Source: Microbispora rosea
GTDB taxonomy: Bacteria > Actinomycetota > Actinomycetes > Streptosporangiales > Streptosporangiaceae
DNA: 64,000 nt
Direction of reading: 5' to 3'
Assembly: GCF_900156315.1 (NCBI RefSeq)
Contig: NZ_FTNI01000010.1
Location: 1-64,000, forward strand
Position 1 is the stretch's first letter. Each line of letters starts with the position of its first letter. Below the pieces are notes generated by a model. That model was not told the origin of the DNA and did no database searches. It saw only the letters and a list, made by a program, of their open reading frames with translations. The position numbers were made by a program, and so were the translations under genes. Of this stretch, positions 14,605-23,117 are shown in pieces.

Positions 14605-14873
14605 GGTGTGTCTCGCGGGCACGTCACTGCCCTCGACTCGCAGCAGGCGGTCGACCTCTGGGCTGACTTCCCCACCAGGCGCGCTAGCCGGAGGCGCCGA
14701 ACGGCTACTGCGGCATCGGCGGCACCAGCGTCAAGCTAGGTGACCCCTCCGAGTGGATCGACTACCAGACGGGCCTGACGGACTCGGAGAAGTACGCGCG
14801 GCAGTGGGGAGACTCTCGCGCGGACTCAAGGCGGTGCCGGGGACACCTGCCTTTTCGGCCTCATCGCCGGTGA
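14605..14873 (+). pseudogene. Dispersed peptide family, copy E (deleted, subtype 2)
   Basis: ORF1 survives as VGVSRGHVTALDSQQAVDLW and ADF. A deletion of roughly 35 bp then removes the ORF1/ORF2 junction. ORF2 resumes as [20 protein letters not shown], then WIDYQTGLTDSEKYARQ, open to TGA 14871-14873. It shares the GDPS.W insertion with copy F, which places E and F in a second subtype. The second conserved Cys is replaced. Non-functional as it stands. Confidence 0.6.
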
Positions 14874-15039
14874 GGTGTGACCTGACTTGACACGTAGCCT
14901 GGCCCAGGATCGTCCCACGACGGTCTTCGCACGGATCCATCGCATGCGCCCGGGCACACGAACACCGGCACGAACTCCTTGACGCACGCGACATGACCTG
15001 ACCGCTCGGCGGTGCCGGATGGTCGCACGTCGGCGAACC

Positions 15040-15300
15040 TGACGTCGGATCATCGAGAACGGAGTCGTCGTGGCCGGCAGGGAGTACGAGATCGACTGCG
15101 TCATCTGCGCCTCCGGTTTCGATGTCGGCACCGAGTACACGCGACGGGTCGGCTACGACATGACCGATCATGACGGTGTCAAGCTCTCCGAGTACCGGGC
15201 CGAGGGTATGCGCACCCTGCATGGCACCCACATGCACGGGTTCCCGGATGCCTTCATCGTGCAGCCGATACGGGGCGCGAATCTCATCTCCGAATCAGAG
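15040..15300 (+). pseudogene. Baeyer-Villiger-type flavin monooxygenase, C-terminal remnant
   Basis: The frame reads ENGVVVAGREYEIDCVICAS, then GFDVGTEYTRR and GMRTLHGTHMHGFPDAFIVQ, ending near GANLIS. The D-(C/V)-I-I-ASGF motif and the HGFPN/D..I.Q end are hallmarks of group B flavoprotein monooxygenases. The FAD and NADPH domains are absent upstream, so only about 85 residues remain. The 15301-15619 stretch after it holds nothing I can assign except the upstream region of the next gene. Confidence 0.65.
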
Positions 15301-15619
15301 CGTGGCGGCATCGGAACGTCCTCCGGTGATGCTCGGGCCGGAATGCTGCGAGGAGGGGCGCTGAGCATGAAGCCTGAGATGGTCCCGCGTTTTCTGGAGA
15401 GCCGCTTGACGGTTGGTTCACGCTGCGAACTGCCGGCTCAGGCGCTCGTCGTGGACTTGCCGCGAGATTCGATACCGAAGTTCGGAGGGACGATGCCGAG
15501 AATCGTATCCGGACTCGATGTGCAGGGCCCGGGTGTCCTTCCGGCGGATCACGTCGGGGCGACACTGCCGGCGGGGGATGCGGTTTATGCTCGGGAGCGA
15601 TTCGGCGACAGGGGTTCGG

Positions 15620-17692
15620 ATGTTCTTTCGACGGCTGCCACCCCTCCTCGCCGTGCTGGTTCTGGCCGGGTTCGTGCCGCTGGCCTCGGCCGGGTCGACC
15701 GTCGTGAGATGGCCCCGGGCGGCCGCCACCTGCCAGGAGACGTCACCCGGTGGCGTTCCCGCCTCGTTCGCGGCGCCCGTCGCGATGGACATGGGCGGTC
15801 ACTCCGACGTGACCTCGGTGGCCGTGGGTGAGCTGGACGGCCGGCCCGTCGCGATCAGCGCGGGTGCCGAGCACACCATCCGGATCTGGGACAGGGCCAC
15901 TCTGAAACCGATCGGCGATCCGATCCCCGGCGACGGCCCGGTGGCGTACGGCACCGTCGACGGCAGACCCGTCATCCTCGGCCGAAGCCATGGGGCGCTC
16001 CAGAGGTGGGACGCGACCACTCGGCTGCCCGTCGGCGGACCGCTCCCCGCCGGGCGGTTCCGTGCCGTCGCGTTCGGCGAGCTCGACGGCAGGCCGATCG
16101 CCGCCGCGGCGGGCACCGACGGCGCCCACGTGTTCGATCTGGCGACCGGCCGCCGGATTGGTCCGCCCATCGGCACCGGTATCTTCGGCGCCGTCGCGCT
16201 GACCCGCGTCCACGGCGTCCTGCTCGTGCTGACCGGAGAGAGCGACGTTGTGATCGCCTGGGATCCGGTGTCCGGAAAACCCGTCGGGAAACCGCTCACT
16301 CTTCAGAGCGAGTTCATCCAGAGCATAAACACGATCACGACGACCACGATCGGCGGCCGTCCGGTGGCCCTGATCCCCACGGCCGATCTCGGGGTGATCC
16401 GCTGGGATCTGGTCACGCGTGAGGCGACCTACCACTCGCTGGAGGGGAGGTTCGGCCCTTCGTCGCTCGCCGTGCTGAACGGCCGGACAGTGTTCGTCTC
16501 GGTCGACGCCGACGGGAGCATCGCCACCGACCCTTACGGATCGAGGCTCCGAAGCTCGATCGCGGTCATCGATCCGGTAACCGGTGAGAGGGTGTCGTCC
16601 TTCGAGATTCCGGGGCACGTCACGTCGCTGGCGGTCGGTGATCTCGGCGACCGTCCCGTGATCGTGACCGGCGGGCGCGACAACGCCGTCCGCGCCTACG
16701 ATCTCGCCACCGGCCGGGAATCCGCTCCTCCCGCCACCGGGGGGCCCAACGGTGACATCTACGGCGTGAACGGCGAGCTGCGCGGCAGGCCGATCGTGGT
16801 GGCCCAAGGGAACGGAGACCACAGATCCCCCGGCGTGTGGGATCTCGGCAGCGGCAGGCCGCTGGACGCGCCGGTCAGGCTGCCCGGGCGCATCACCTCG
16901 TTCACGACCGGCGACTACGGCGGACGAGGGGTTCTGGTCGCGGGGATCGCTTTCGGAGACTCCTCGATCCGGATATTCGATCTTGCCAGTCGCATGCCGA
17001 TCGGCGAACCCCTCATCGGCTATGACGGCTTCGTCAACGAGGTCGCGCTGACCGAAGCCGATCGCCGGGCGCTTGTGGTCGGAGCGGTCGACGAGGACGG
17101 CGCGGCCGGTGACTCTTCTTCTCGGGGCGCGGTACGCATCTGGGACTTTCCTTCGGGAGTGCTGCTGCACGATCTCGCCGTCGGAAACGGCCCAGTCGGA
17201 CAGCTGGCCCTCATCAGCCTCGCCGGCCGGCCGGTCGCGGTGACCTTCAGCGCCACCCGCGCCCGGCTCTGGGACGTCGGCGCGGGAAAACGGATGGCAT
17301 CGTTCCGCATCGCGAAGACCGAGCACTCGGCCCGGGTGGAGATCGCCTTGTTCGACTGCACGACGGTCGCGATCGTGGCCACAGGCAGGACCGTGGAACT
17401 CTACGACCTCGCCACGGGCAAGCAGGTCGAGCGTCCGTTGCTCGGCCACTCCAGGCAGGTGAACAGCATCGCCTCCGGGCGGGTCGCTGGTGTCCCGATC
17501 GCGGTCACCTACTCGCCACAGGACAGGAGCATGCGGGTCTGGGACCTCACGACCAGCCGGCAGGTCGGGACGCTTCAGCGTCCTTCCCGCTACATCGGCT
17601 CTCTCTCGATGAGCTACCTCGACGGCCGCGCCGTGCTTGTCGGCGGCGGTCGTGAAGCGCTGTGGACCTGGGATCTGGGGCCTGCCGCGTAA
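15620..17692 (+). CDS. Secreted WD40-like beta-propeller protein
   Basis: A 690-residue protein. ATG 15620 opens a signal peptide (MFFRRLPPLLAVLVLAGFVP, ASA before GSTVV). The rest is a tandem series of about 12-14 blades with the pattern (S/T)SVAVGELDGRPVAI..G.D..IRIWD..T...G.P, each ending in a WD-like or YD-like pair. Such propellers form ring scaffolds for protein binding; here it would act outside the membrane. Long upstream in-frame extension (to 15413) has no signal peptide and is unlikely. A 568-residue open frame on the opposite strand is a GC-bias shadow. It stands alone and ends near a hairpin. Confidence 0.8.
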   Translation: MFFRRLPPLLAVLVLAGFVPLASAGSTVVRWPRAAATCQETSPGGVPASFAAPVAMDMGGHSDVTSVAVGELDGRPVAISAGAEHTIRIWDRATLKPIGDPIPGDGPVAYGTVDGRPVILGRSHGALQRWDATTRLPVGGPLPAGRFRAVAFGELDGRPIAAAAGTDGAHVFDLATGRRIGPPIGTGIFGAVALTRVHGVLLVLTGESDVVIAWDPVSGKPVGKPLTLQSEFIQSINTITTTTIGGRPVALIPTADLGVIRWDLVTREATYHSLEGRFGPSSLAVLNGRTVFVSVDADGSIATDPYGSRLRSSIAVIDPVTGERVSSFEIPGHVTSLAVGDLGDRPVIVTGGRDNAVRAYDLATGRESAPPATGGPNGDIYGVNGELRGRPIVVAQGNGDHRSPGVWDLGSGRPLDAPVRLPGRITSFTTGDYGGRGVLVAGIAFGDSSIRIFDLASRMPIGEPLIGYDGFVNEVALTEADRRALVVGAVDEDGAAGDSSSRGAVRIWDFPSGVLLHDLAVGNGPVGQLALISLAGRPVAVTFSATRARLWDVGAGKRMASFRIAKTEHSARVEIALFDCTTVAIVATGRTVELYDLATGKQVERPLLGHSRQVNSIASGRVAGVPIAVTYSPQDRSMRVWDLTTSRQVGTLQRPSRYIGSLSMSYLDGRAVLVGGGREALWTWDLGPAA

Positions 17693-17766
17693 TACAGGAA
17701 GACCGTCCCATGATCATCGGAGCGTCGTCGATGCCGTAACGAGCGCCACGTCCTACCGGTCGGCGC

Positions 17767-17805
17767 GGCGTCCACGCCACCGGCCGAGACACTCGCGTGG
17801 ACGCC
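17767..17805 (+). terminator. Hairpin after the propeller gene
   Basis: GGCGTCCACGC (17767-17777) and GCGTGGACGCC (17795-17805) pair perfectly over a 17-nt loop. The right arm contains the GTG proposed as start of copy F ORF1, so the stem could also affect that start. Confidence 0.5.
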
Positions 17806-18003
17806 GGTTTCGCCGCTGCCCTCTTCGTGCGGGCCGCCTCGCCAGAGCGGCTCGTGGAACAACCGCTTCTCAGGGAGCCGGTGCCGGATTGGCTTGCGGA
17901 TCGCTTGATCTTCACCGTGGGTATGTCTCGCGAGGACGTGGCCGCCCTTGACTTGCAGCAGGCGGTCGACCTCTGGGCTGAGTTCCGCTCTAGCCCACGC
18001 TAG
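17797..18003 (+). CDS. Dispersed peptide family, copy F, ORF1
   Basis: GTG 17797 gives 68 residues: an N-terminal part unlike copy A ([20 protein letters not shown]), then [20 protein letters not shown] and [20 protein letters not shown], ending AEFRSSPR-stop. The frame is intact. The conserved core starts at REPVPDW; a shorter start at the GTG of that motif is possible. The neighbourhood is integrative-element DNA (GntR, integrase relic). Together with copy B this is the best-preserved ORF1. Confidence 0.55.
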   Translation: MDAGFAAALFVRAASPERLVEQPLLREPVPDWLADRLIFTVGMSREDVAALDLQQAVDLWAEFRSSPR

Positions 18004-18154
18004 CCGCGAATTTCTTCCTGAGGCGCAGCGCTACCACCAGCAATACCTTTTCAAGGCGCCGAACGGCTACTGCGGCATCGGCGGCACCGGTGTCAACGCA
18101 GGTGACCCTTCGGCCTGGTGCCCGACTGGGCTGACGGCCTCTTCGGAGGAGTAG
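17948..18154 (+). CDS. Dispersed peptide family, copy F, ORF2 (subtype 2)
   Basis: The conserved part reads [20 protein letters not shown], then [20 protein letters not shown] and TGLTASSEE-stop. Compared with copies A and B it has GDPSAW inserted between the Gly-rich loop and the second Cys. In this copy a TTG at 17948 lies in frame inside ORF1; otherwise entry would again need a +1 shift at CGC-TAG-C (18001). An exact 10-bp hairpin follows at 18166-18204. The only intact subtype 2 member. Confidence 0.5.
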   Translation: MTCSRRSTSGLSSALAHASREFLPEAQRYHQQYLFKAPNGYCGIGGTGVNAGDPSAWCPTGLTASSEE

Positions 18155-18165
18155 TCGGGATTGCT

Positions 18166-18204
18166 GAGACCTCCGGGCGGTGGCTATGCCTGCTCGGAGG
18201 TCTC
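18166..18204. terminator. Bidirectional terminator between copy F and the GntR gene
   Basis: GAGACCTCCG (18166-18175) pairs with CGGAGGTCTC (18195-18204), followed by GTTCTT. The right arm lies within the last codons of the minus-strand gntR. The left arm is also kept after copy G at 28792-28801. Confidence 0.7.
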
Positions 18205-18435
18205 GTTCTTGTCCTGGGCCACGAAGGAGCCCATGCCCGGGGTGGTGACGATGAGGCCGTCGTCGCGGAGCTTTGCGGTCACCTTGCGGATGGTCACGCG
18301 GGCGACGCCGAACTCGCCTTCCATCTGGACCTCTGAGATGAGGTAGCGGGGCGGGTACTCGCCCGACTCGATGCGTGCGCGTACGACCTCGTAGATCTGC
18401 ACCCACTTGGGTCGCGTCGGGTCGTAGTCGATCAC
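18184..18435 (-). CDS. GntR-family regulator (KorSA-like) of an integrative element
   Basis: An 83-residue single-domain GntR protein: MIDYDPTRPKWVQIYEVVRA, then the winged helix with FGVARVTIRKVTAKLRDDGL and IVTTPGMGSFVA. Short GntR proteins starting M-I-D-Y-D-P-T-R-P-K-W are typical of actinomycete integrative and conjugative elements, where they repress replication or transfer genes. GTG 18435 is preferred to the upstream ATG at 18480 on the basis of this conserved start. It is divergent from two small genes, with AT-rich promoter DNA between. The intact frame shows it outlived the integrase next to it. Confidence 0.8.
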   Translation of the reverse strand: MIDYDPTRPKWVQIYEVVRARIESGEYPPRYLISEVQMEGEFGVARVTIRKVTAKLRDDGLIVTTPGMGSFVAQDKNETSEQA

Positions 18436-18483
18436 TCGGCAACTGTAGGTAGTAGCTCCAGGAGAGGCATAGAAGCTCATAGC

Positions 18484-18499
18484 TATAGACAGGTATATT
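18484..18499 (+). promoter_or_regulatory. Promoter/operator between divergent element genes
   Basis: TATATT (18494-18499) is a good -10 about 21 nt before the ATG at 18521. The inverted pair TATA-GACAGG-TATA overlaps it and is a candidate GntR site. Confidence 0.4.
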
Positions 18500-18520
18500 T
18501 AGGCTCTGTAACCTGCGGGC

Positions 18521-18739
18521 ATGACGGAGCTTGAGGAACTGGTAGCGGGCTTCCCCGGCTGGTCGATCTGGCGCAGCCAAGCGGATGACAGGCCGGGAGA
18601 CTGGTACGCGACGCGGCGAGGCCATCGGCTTACCCAGGCCGAGCTCGTGGCCGGCGCTTGCATGACGGTCGCCGCTGAAACTCTGAATGAGCTGCGGCGC
18701 GCGCTGGACGAACAGACGGGCCGGTCGGCGGCGCAATGA
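18521..18739 (+). CDS. Small conserved element protein
   Basis: A 72-residue acidic/helical protein (MTELEELVAGFPGWSIWRSQ..., then YATRRGHRLTQAELVAGACM). This kind of short protein, with an N-terminal W-(S/T)-I-W-R and a central tract, is often found beside GntR or XRE genes in actinomycete mobile elements; I know no function for it. It is divergent from gntR and overlaps the next gene as ATGA, so the two are co-translated. Confidence 0.6.
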   Translation: MTELEELVAGFPGWSIWRSQADDRPGDWYATRRGHRLTQAELVAGACMTVAAETLNELRRALDEQTGRSAAQ

Positions 18740-19068
18740 CGGCGGTGCAGGGAGGGCCGCGTCGGCTGGCCCGCGATCTGGTGGAGGCCCCAGAATGGGA
18801 CTGCCAGGGCATCGCGATCCATCCAGGCATCGCGCTACAGAGCCGGAAACGGTTGGAGTGGCAGAACCAGCCTCGTGGGCTTTACCGAGTCATCGACCAC
18901 ACCTGCTGCTGCCAGGCAGTTGTCTACGAGCTGATCCGTGTCGGCGGCATCTACCAGGTCCACAAGGTCATCCAGTCTGACCCGCCCGAGCACACATACA
19001 CCGGCGGCTGGAGAGGCGACGAAGCCCGCTATTGGTGGATGCGAATTCTGACGGGCTCAGCCCGTTGA
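18736..19068 (+). CDS. Hypothetical element protein
   Basis: A 110-residue protein (MTAVQGGPRRLARDLVEAPE...) with a Cys cluster HTCCCQ in the middle and aromatic-rich ends (YTGGWRGDEARYWWMRILTG). The start overlaps the stop of the previous gene. Three adjacent Cys could bind metal, but there is no second cluster. No family recognised. It ends just before the integrase relic, in the same direction. Confidence 0.5.
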   Translation: MTAVQGGPRRLARDLVEAPEWDCQGIAIHPGIALQSRKRLEWQNQPRGLYRVIDHTCCCQAVVYELIRVGGIYQVHKVIQSDPPEHTYTGGWRGDEARYWWMRILTGSAR

Positions 19069-19069
19069 T

Positions 19070-19602
19070 CCCTGACTTCTGTCTCAAGGGAATCCCTCGC
19101 GTGGGACTGCGTCGACCTCGGGGGCGAGTAACTGTGGATCTCCCGACAGCTCACGCGGGTGGGCGGCCAACTCCTCCACAGGGAAACGACCAAGACGGAG
19201 GACTCGACGGCTTCCCTTCCGCTGCTCGGGCTGTGCGTCACAGCGCTACGGCACCGCCGGCGGGTTCAGGACGATGCCCGCAAGGAGGCGGTGGAGAGGT
19301 GGAAGGACTCCGACCTCGTCTTCACCACGAAGTACGGCACGGCCCATCGAGCCGCGCAACTTCAACCGGGCCTTTGAAGCCCAGTGCCGTAAGGCCGGTG
19401 TCCCCCGTATTCGCGTACACGACACCCGGCACACGTGCGCGTCGCTCTTGGCCGCGCTGGACGTTCACCCTCGGGTCGCGATGCGCATCCTGCGGCAAAT
19501 CTCGATGACCATGGACGTCTACACGCAGATTCCCAGCCCTGAGACCCGCAAAGCGCTCGACCGCCTCAATGCCAGCCTCGACATTGAGGAACGCGAGATG
19601 TA
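19070..19602 (+). pseudogene. Tyrosine integrase, catalytic-domain relic with frameshifts
   Basis: Pieces in successive frames give LLHRETTKTEDSTASLPLLG, VERWKDSDLVFTTKYGTA, then after a shift near 19345 IEPRNFNRAFEAQCRKAGVP, RIRVHDTRHTCASLLAALDV and MTMDVYTQI. HDTRHT carries the His and Arg of the recombinase box and DVYTQ the nucleophilic Tyr. The GH(S) segment before the Tyr is deleted (RILR directly followed by QISM). N-terminal SAM-like and core-binding parts are absent. It belongs to the pSAM2-type integrase group by style. It cannot be active. Confidence 0.8.
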
Positions 19603-19628
19603 GCCGCATGCACCCAACTTCACCTACA

Positions 19629-19657
19629 AGGCCCTTCGGGATACCCCTGAAGGGCCT
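19629..19657 (+). terminator. Terminator after the integrase relic
   Basis: AGGCCCTTC (19629-19637) pairs with GAAGGGCCT (19649-19657). It sits 27 nt after the integrase stop, where the original gene would have ended. Confidence 0.6.
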
Positions 19658-19954
19658 CAGCCTGCCCGAAGTTCCTTCTCCCTCTGGCTGACCTTCAGCT
19701 CTCGTCCCTGTTTCTCGGCGGCGGCTCGCTGGCAATCGATCCTTCCACGTTCGCGACGGATCTCGAACTCTCGGTCGTCCTGCTTGCCTGTATCCCGTTT
19801 GACGGGCCCGGTCGTCGATTCCAAGACTTCCCCATGCCCGTCGTGGTGAAGAGAGCGCAGGTTGGTGACGAGGAGTTGTCAGGCGGTTGTATCTCGCCAG
19901 TGAGCCGATTCGAGCCGCCCGGTCATCGACCCTCGTGCAAAATCTCCATCGCTT

Positions 19955-20279
19955 GAAGCACGTCCGCCGCCGCCCGAGCCGTCGGCCTGATCGACGCCCT
20001 AACCGCCGGCGGCGTGACGACCTTCGCGGACAAGGGCTACCAAGGGGCAGGGGACACCATCCGGTCAAGCGCCACCGGCACCAGCCGCGGCTGTCACGGG
20101 GGCAAAAGGACGTCAACCGAGCCCACGCGCGTATCCGAGGCGTCGGCGAACGCGCCGTTTCGACCCTGAAGATGTGGAAGGTCCTGGTGAAGCTGCGCTA
20201 TTGCCCGCGCCGCGCCACCGCGATCGTGCAGGCCATCCTCGTCCTGCCCGCCATTGAAGCCAACCGCTACCCAGGATGA
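19955..20279 (+). pseudogene. IS5-group (DDE_Tnp_4-like) transposase, C-terminal remnant
   Basis: ARAVGLIDALTAGGVTTFAD and KGYQGAGDTIR lie in one frame, then VNRAHARIRGVGERAVSTLK, KLRYCPRRATAIVQAILVLP and AIEANRYPG-stop in another. D.GYQG and the Arg-rich RIR..(G/E)R.....K are typical of the last third of this transposase group. The first catalytic Asp is missing. The upstream 19660-19950 stretch shows no gene. Confidence 0.7.
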
Positions 20280-20290
20280 AAAGGGTTCGT

Positions 20291-21481
20291 TCATCCCGTC
20301 GCCAAGGCTTCGGTCGGAGTGAGGGCGGCGGCGCGGCGGGCCGGGTAGAGGCCGGAGACGATCCCGACCAGTACGGCCGCGGTGACACCGAGGGTGATGA
20401 CCTGGGCGGGGAGCGCGAGAGGCCAGCCTTGGGCGAAAGCAAAGAGCAGACTCGCGGCCAGGCCGACGATGGTCCCCGTGACGCCCCCGCACAGGGACAG
20501 GACCACCGCTTCGACCACGAATTGCAGACGGATCTGCCCTCGCGTCGCCCCGAGGGAGCGGCGCAGGCCGATCTCCTGGCGGCGTTCCAGCACCGAGATG
20601 ACCATGACGTTGGCTATGCCGATGCCGCCGACGAGGAGGGCGACCGCGCCGAGTCCGAGGAAAAGGCCGTTGAACGCGGCGCGCGCGGCCAGTTCCGCGG
20701 TGAGAGCGTCGGACGGGCGGCTGACCTGAACTTGGTCGGGATGCTCCGGGTTGGCGGTCGCGGCGAGTACCTTTGCGATCGTGGTGACGCGGTCAGCGGT
20801 CGACCGTTCGTACACGATGGTGGGGTGGCCGTCGAAGCCGAGTTCCTTTTCCGCGTACGGCCAGCCGACGAGCGCGGTGGCGTCGAGGTCGGGGGCGAGT
20901 GGAAGCGGGTCCAGTATGCCGATGACCGTCATCCACCGGCCTGCGACGAAGATCTGCCGTCCGGGCCGGTCGATGCCGAACCGGTCGGCGGCATACGTGC
21001 CGAGGACGACGGCCGGGTAGCGGGCGGTGGCGGCGTTGAGGAACGTGCCCGACCTGACGGTGCCCTTCAGCGTCGCGAGGAGGTCGAGCCTCGCGGCGGC
21101 GACTCCGACACCGTTTGTGACCGCCGAGTCGATCAAGTTGGTACGGCGGGCGGTCGCCCCGTTCATGTACGCGATGGCGGTGGCTCCGACGACACCAGGG
21201 ACGTGGGAGACGCGGGCGACCGATTCGAGCGGCAGCGATGCCTGACCGCCGAGGATTGAATGGCCTGGTGCCACGGTCAGCACGTTCGTCCCGACACGGG
21301 CGAGTTGCTCCTGCAGTCCGGCGCTGCTGACCGCGCTGATTCCCAGTACGGAGATCATCGACGCGATCCCGATGGCCACTCCGAGGGCCGACAGCACGGC
21401 CCTGCCCCGGCGTGCCCGCAGCCCGGCCAGCCCGACGGCGGCCAGGTCCCATGCGCTCAGCCGGGCCGGTGCGGGAATCAC
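20291..21481 (-). CDS. MacB/FtsX-type ABC transporter permease
   Basis: A 396-residue permease with one N-terminal membrane segment (GRAVLSALGVAIGIASMISV), a large extracellular domain of about 220 residues, and three C-terminal segments (LFLGLGAVALLVGGIGIANV, VISVLERRQEIGLRRSLGAT, GGVTGTIVGLAASLL, ITLGVTAAVLVGIVSGLYPA). E(R)RQEIGLRR.LGA and YPARRAA are conserved in MacB permeases, which couple ATP use to extrusion of lipoproteins, peptides or antibiotics. GTG 21481 overlaps the ATPase stop. Together with the ATPase, adaptor and lipoprotein it forms one operon, divergent from a two-component system. Confidence 0.9.
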   Translation of the reverse strand: MIPAPARLSAWDLAAVGLAGLRARRGRAVLSALGVAIGIASMISVLGISAVSSAGLQEQLARVGTNVLTVAPGHSILGGQASLPLESVARVSHVPGVVGATAIAYMNGATARRTNLIDSAVTNGVGVAAARLDLLATLKGTVRSGTFLNAATARYPAVVLGTYAADRFGIDRPGRQIFVAGRWMTVIGILDPLPLAPDLDATALVGWPYAEKELGFDGHPTIVYERSTADRVTTIAKVLAATANPEHPDQVQVSRPSDALTAELAARAAFNGLFLGLGAVALLVGGIGIANVMVISVLERRQEIGLRRSLGATRGQIRLQFVVEAVVLSLCGGVTGTIVGLAASLLFAFAQGWPLALPAQVITLGVTAAVLVGIVSGLYPARRAAALTPTEALATG

Positions 21482-22134
21482 TGGAGCCTCCCGTCCAAGA
21501 GGTCCACGCGGCGTGGGACGGCCTCGGCGAGGTCGGTGTTGTGGGTGATGACCACGACGGTGGTGCCCTCCTCGTGCAGTTTCCACAGGATGTCGAAGAT
21601 GCCCGCGCCGGCGGCCGTGTCGAGGTTGCCGGTGGGCTCGTCGGCGAGCAGCACCACCGGTCGGGCGACCAGGGCGCGGGCGATGGCGACCCGCTGGCGT
21701 TCGCCGCCCGACAGCTCGTGGGGGCGATGGGTGAGCCGATTGCCGAGCCCGACGCGTTCGAGCGCCTCGCGTGCGGCCGCGGCCCGGCGGCGGGCGGGGA
21801 CGCCCAGGTAGAGCAGGCGGGTGGCCACGTTGTCCACCGCCGTGAGGTGGGGGGTGAGGAAGAACTGCTGGAAGACGAACCCGATCCAGTGCGCCCGTAC
21901 CGCCGACAGCCGCCGGTCGGACAGAGTGGCCATGTCATGGCCCAGCAGCCTGACGCGGCCCTCGCTCGGCCGGTCGAGCGTCCCCATGAGGTGCAGCATG
22001 GTCGACTTGCCCGACCCGGACGGCCCGCAGATGGCCACCAGCTCCCCTTGGCCGATCGTCAGCGTGACGTCGCGCAGGGCCTGCAGCCCGCCCGGGTACG
22101 TCTTGGACGCGCGCTCCAGCTCGATCACGCTCAC
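21478..22134 (-). CDS. ABC transporter ATPase (MacB/LolD type)
   Basis: A 218-residue ATPase with Walker A GPSGSGKS (about residue 37), Q-loop FVFQQFFL, signature LSGGERQRVAIARAL, Walker B VVLLADEPTGNLD and switch His in VVITHN. The DEPTGNLD motif marks the LolD/MacB group. GTG 22134 overlaps the upstream adaptor stop, giving translational coupling. It energises the permease encoded directly downstream. Confidence 0.93.
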   Translation of the reverse strand: MSVIELERASKTYPGGLQALRDVTLTIGQGELVAICGPSGSGKSTMLHLMGTLDRPSEGRVRLLGHDMATLSDRRLSAVRAHWIGFVFQQFFLTPHLTAVDNVATRLLYLGVPARRRAAAAREALERVGLGNRLTHRPHELSGGERQRVAIARALVARPVVLLADEPTGNLDTAAGAGIFDILWKLHEEGTTVVVITHNTDLAEAVPRRVDLLDGRLQ

Positions 22135-23117
22135 GGTTTGGGCACCTCGACCCGTGTTCCCTCGGCCACCCCGGTGACCTCGACGAGCCCGCCTGCGAAT
22201 AGTCCGAGCTCGACCGGGACAAGCTTTCCCGCCACCTGGACCGCGAACGTGCCGTCCGCCTGCCCGAGCAGGGCCTCGATGGGTACGGCGAGCACGCCCT
22301 TGTGAACGGTGCCGGCGAACCCGACGGTGACAGGTGCTGCGACAAGACGTCCCGGGGCCTTCGGGTGGTCGAGGGTGATCGTGACGGCGATGGTGGCCGT
22401 CTCGGTGCCCTGCCCCATCTGGCCGGTGGAGGCCGCCTTCGCGACGGTGCCGATGGTGGTGACGTGCCCGGTCGTGGTCTTTCCGCCGGGGAGCGTGATG
22501 GTGACCGTTCCGCCTTTGACCGCGAGTTGCTGCTGGTCGACGGGAATGTCGACGACGACTTGGCGGGTCGTGTCGGTGACGGTGAGCAGCGGCCCCGATG
22601 CGGGTCCGCCGAGCCGTGCGGTACGGGAGGCGACCCTGATCGGGCCGGGTTCGACGACAGCCTCGGACGGGGTGAGCGTGCCGGTCTGGGGCCGGCCGAG
22701 GTGGCGCTGCCAAGCCTTGACGGCCTTCGCCGTCGCCCAGGTGAACCGGTCATCCACGACCAGCGAATAGCCCAAGGCGGCAAGATTTCGTTCGACCACC
22801 CGCACATCCGGACCCCGCACTCCAACCGACAGCGTTCGCCACAGCGGGGTCTGCCCGTAAATGAGCGGGACGGGGTGCCCGTCGGCCGCGTAGACCCGCT
22901 GGCCGCGTCTGATGATCCGGCCATCCGTGGGCAGCCACGTCACGGTCCCCAAGCCGCCGACCAGGGTTCTGCTGGCGGCGTATCCGAGGGTGCCGTCCAC
23001 GTTGGTCCTGCTGACCAGGTCCGTACGGACGACGGGTGCCGTGGGAAACGACGGAGCGGCCGCCTGCGTCGGAGTGCACGCGGTCACTACGAGGGCCGTG
23101 GCGACCAGCCATCTCAC
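22131..23117 (-). CDS. HlyD-like adaptor lipoprotein with a peptidoglycan-binding domain
   Basis: A 328-residue protein starting with a lipoprotein signal (MRWLVATALVVTAC). The middle holds a PG_binding_1 domain (GPDVRVVERNLAALGYSLVV, FTWATAKAVKAWQRHLG), and the C-terminal half is a membrane-fusion/efflux adaptor beta-barrel (DIPVDQQQLAVKGGTVTITL, VLAVPIEALLGQADG). In Gram-positive MacB systems such adaptors link the permease to the cell wall. GTG 23117 overlaps the stop of the preceding lipoprotein gene. Cys 14 as the anchoring residue is inferred from the VTAC lipobox. Confidence 0.85.
   Translation of the reverse strand: MRWLVATALVVTACTPTQAAAPSFPTAPVVRTDLVSRTNVDGTLGYAASRTLVGGLGTVTWLPTDGRIIRRGQRVYAADGHPVPLIYGQTPLWRTLSVGVRGPDVRVVERNLAALGYSLVVDDRFTWATAKAVKAWQRHLGRPQTGTLTPSEAVVEPGPIRVASRTARLGGPASGPLLTVTDTTRQVVVDIPVDQQQLAVKGGTVTITLPGGKTTTGHVTTIGTVAKAASTGQMGQGTETATIAVTITLDHPKAPGRLVAAPVTVGFAGTVHKGVLAVPIEALLGQADGTFAVQVAGKLVPVELGLFAGGLVEVTGVAEGTRVEVPKP

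Noticed and set aside
15743-17449. 568-residue open frame antisense to the propeller gene
   Set aside because: No family motifs, Arg/Asp/His-rich composition typical of a GC-bias shadow, and the opposite strand has a clear signal peptide and repeats.
2918-18154. Peptide family as a known lasso, lanthipeptide or thiopeptide precursor
   Set aside because: No leader motif of these classes, no Ser/Thr/Cys-dense core, and no cyclase, LanM/LanB, YcaO, radical-SAM or ATP-grasp peptide maturase in the window.
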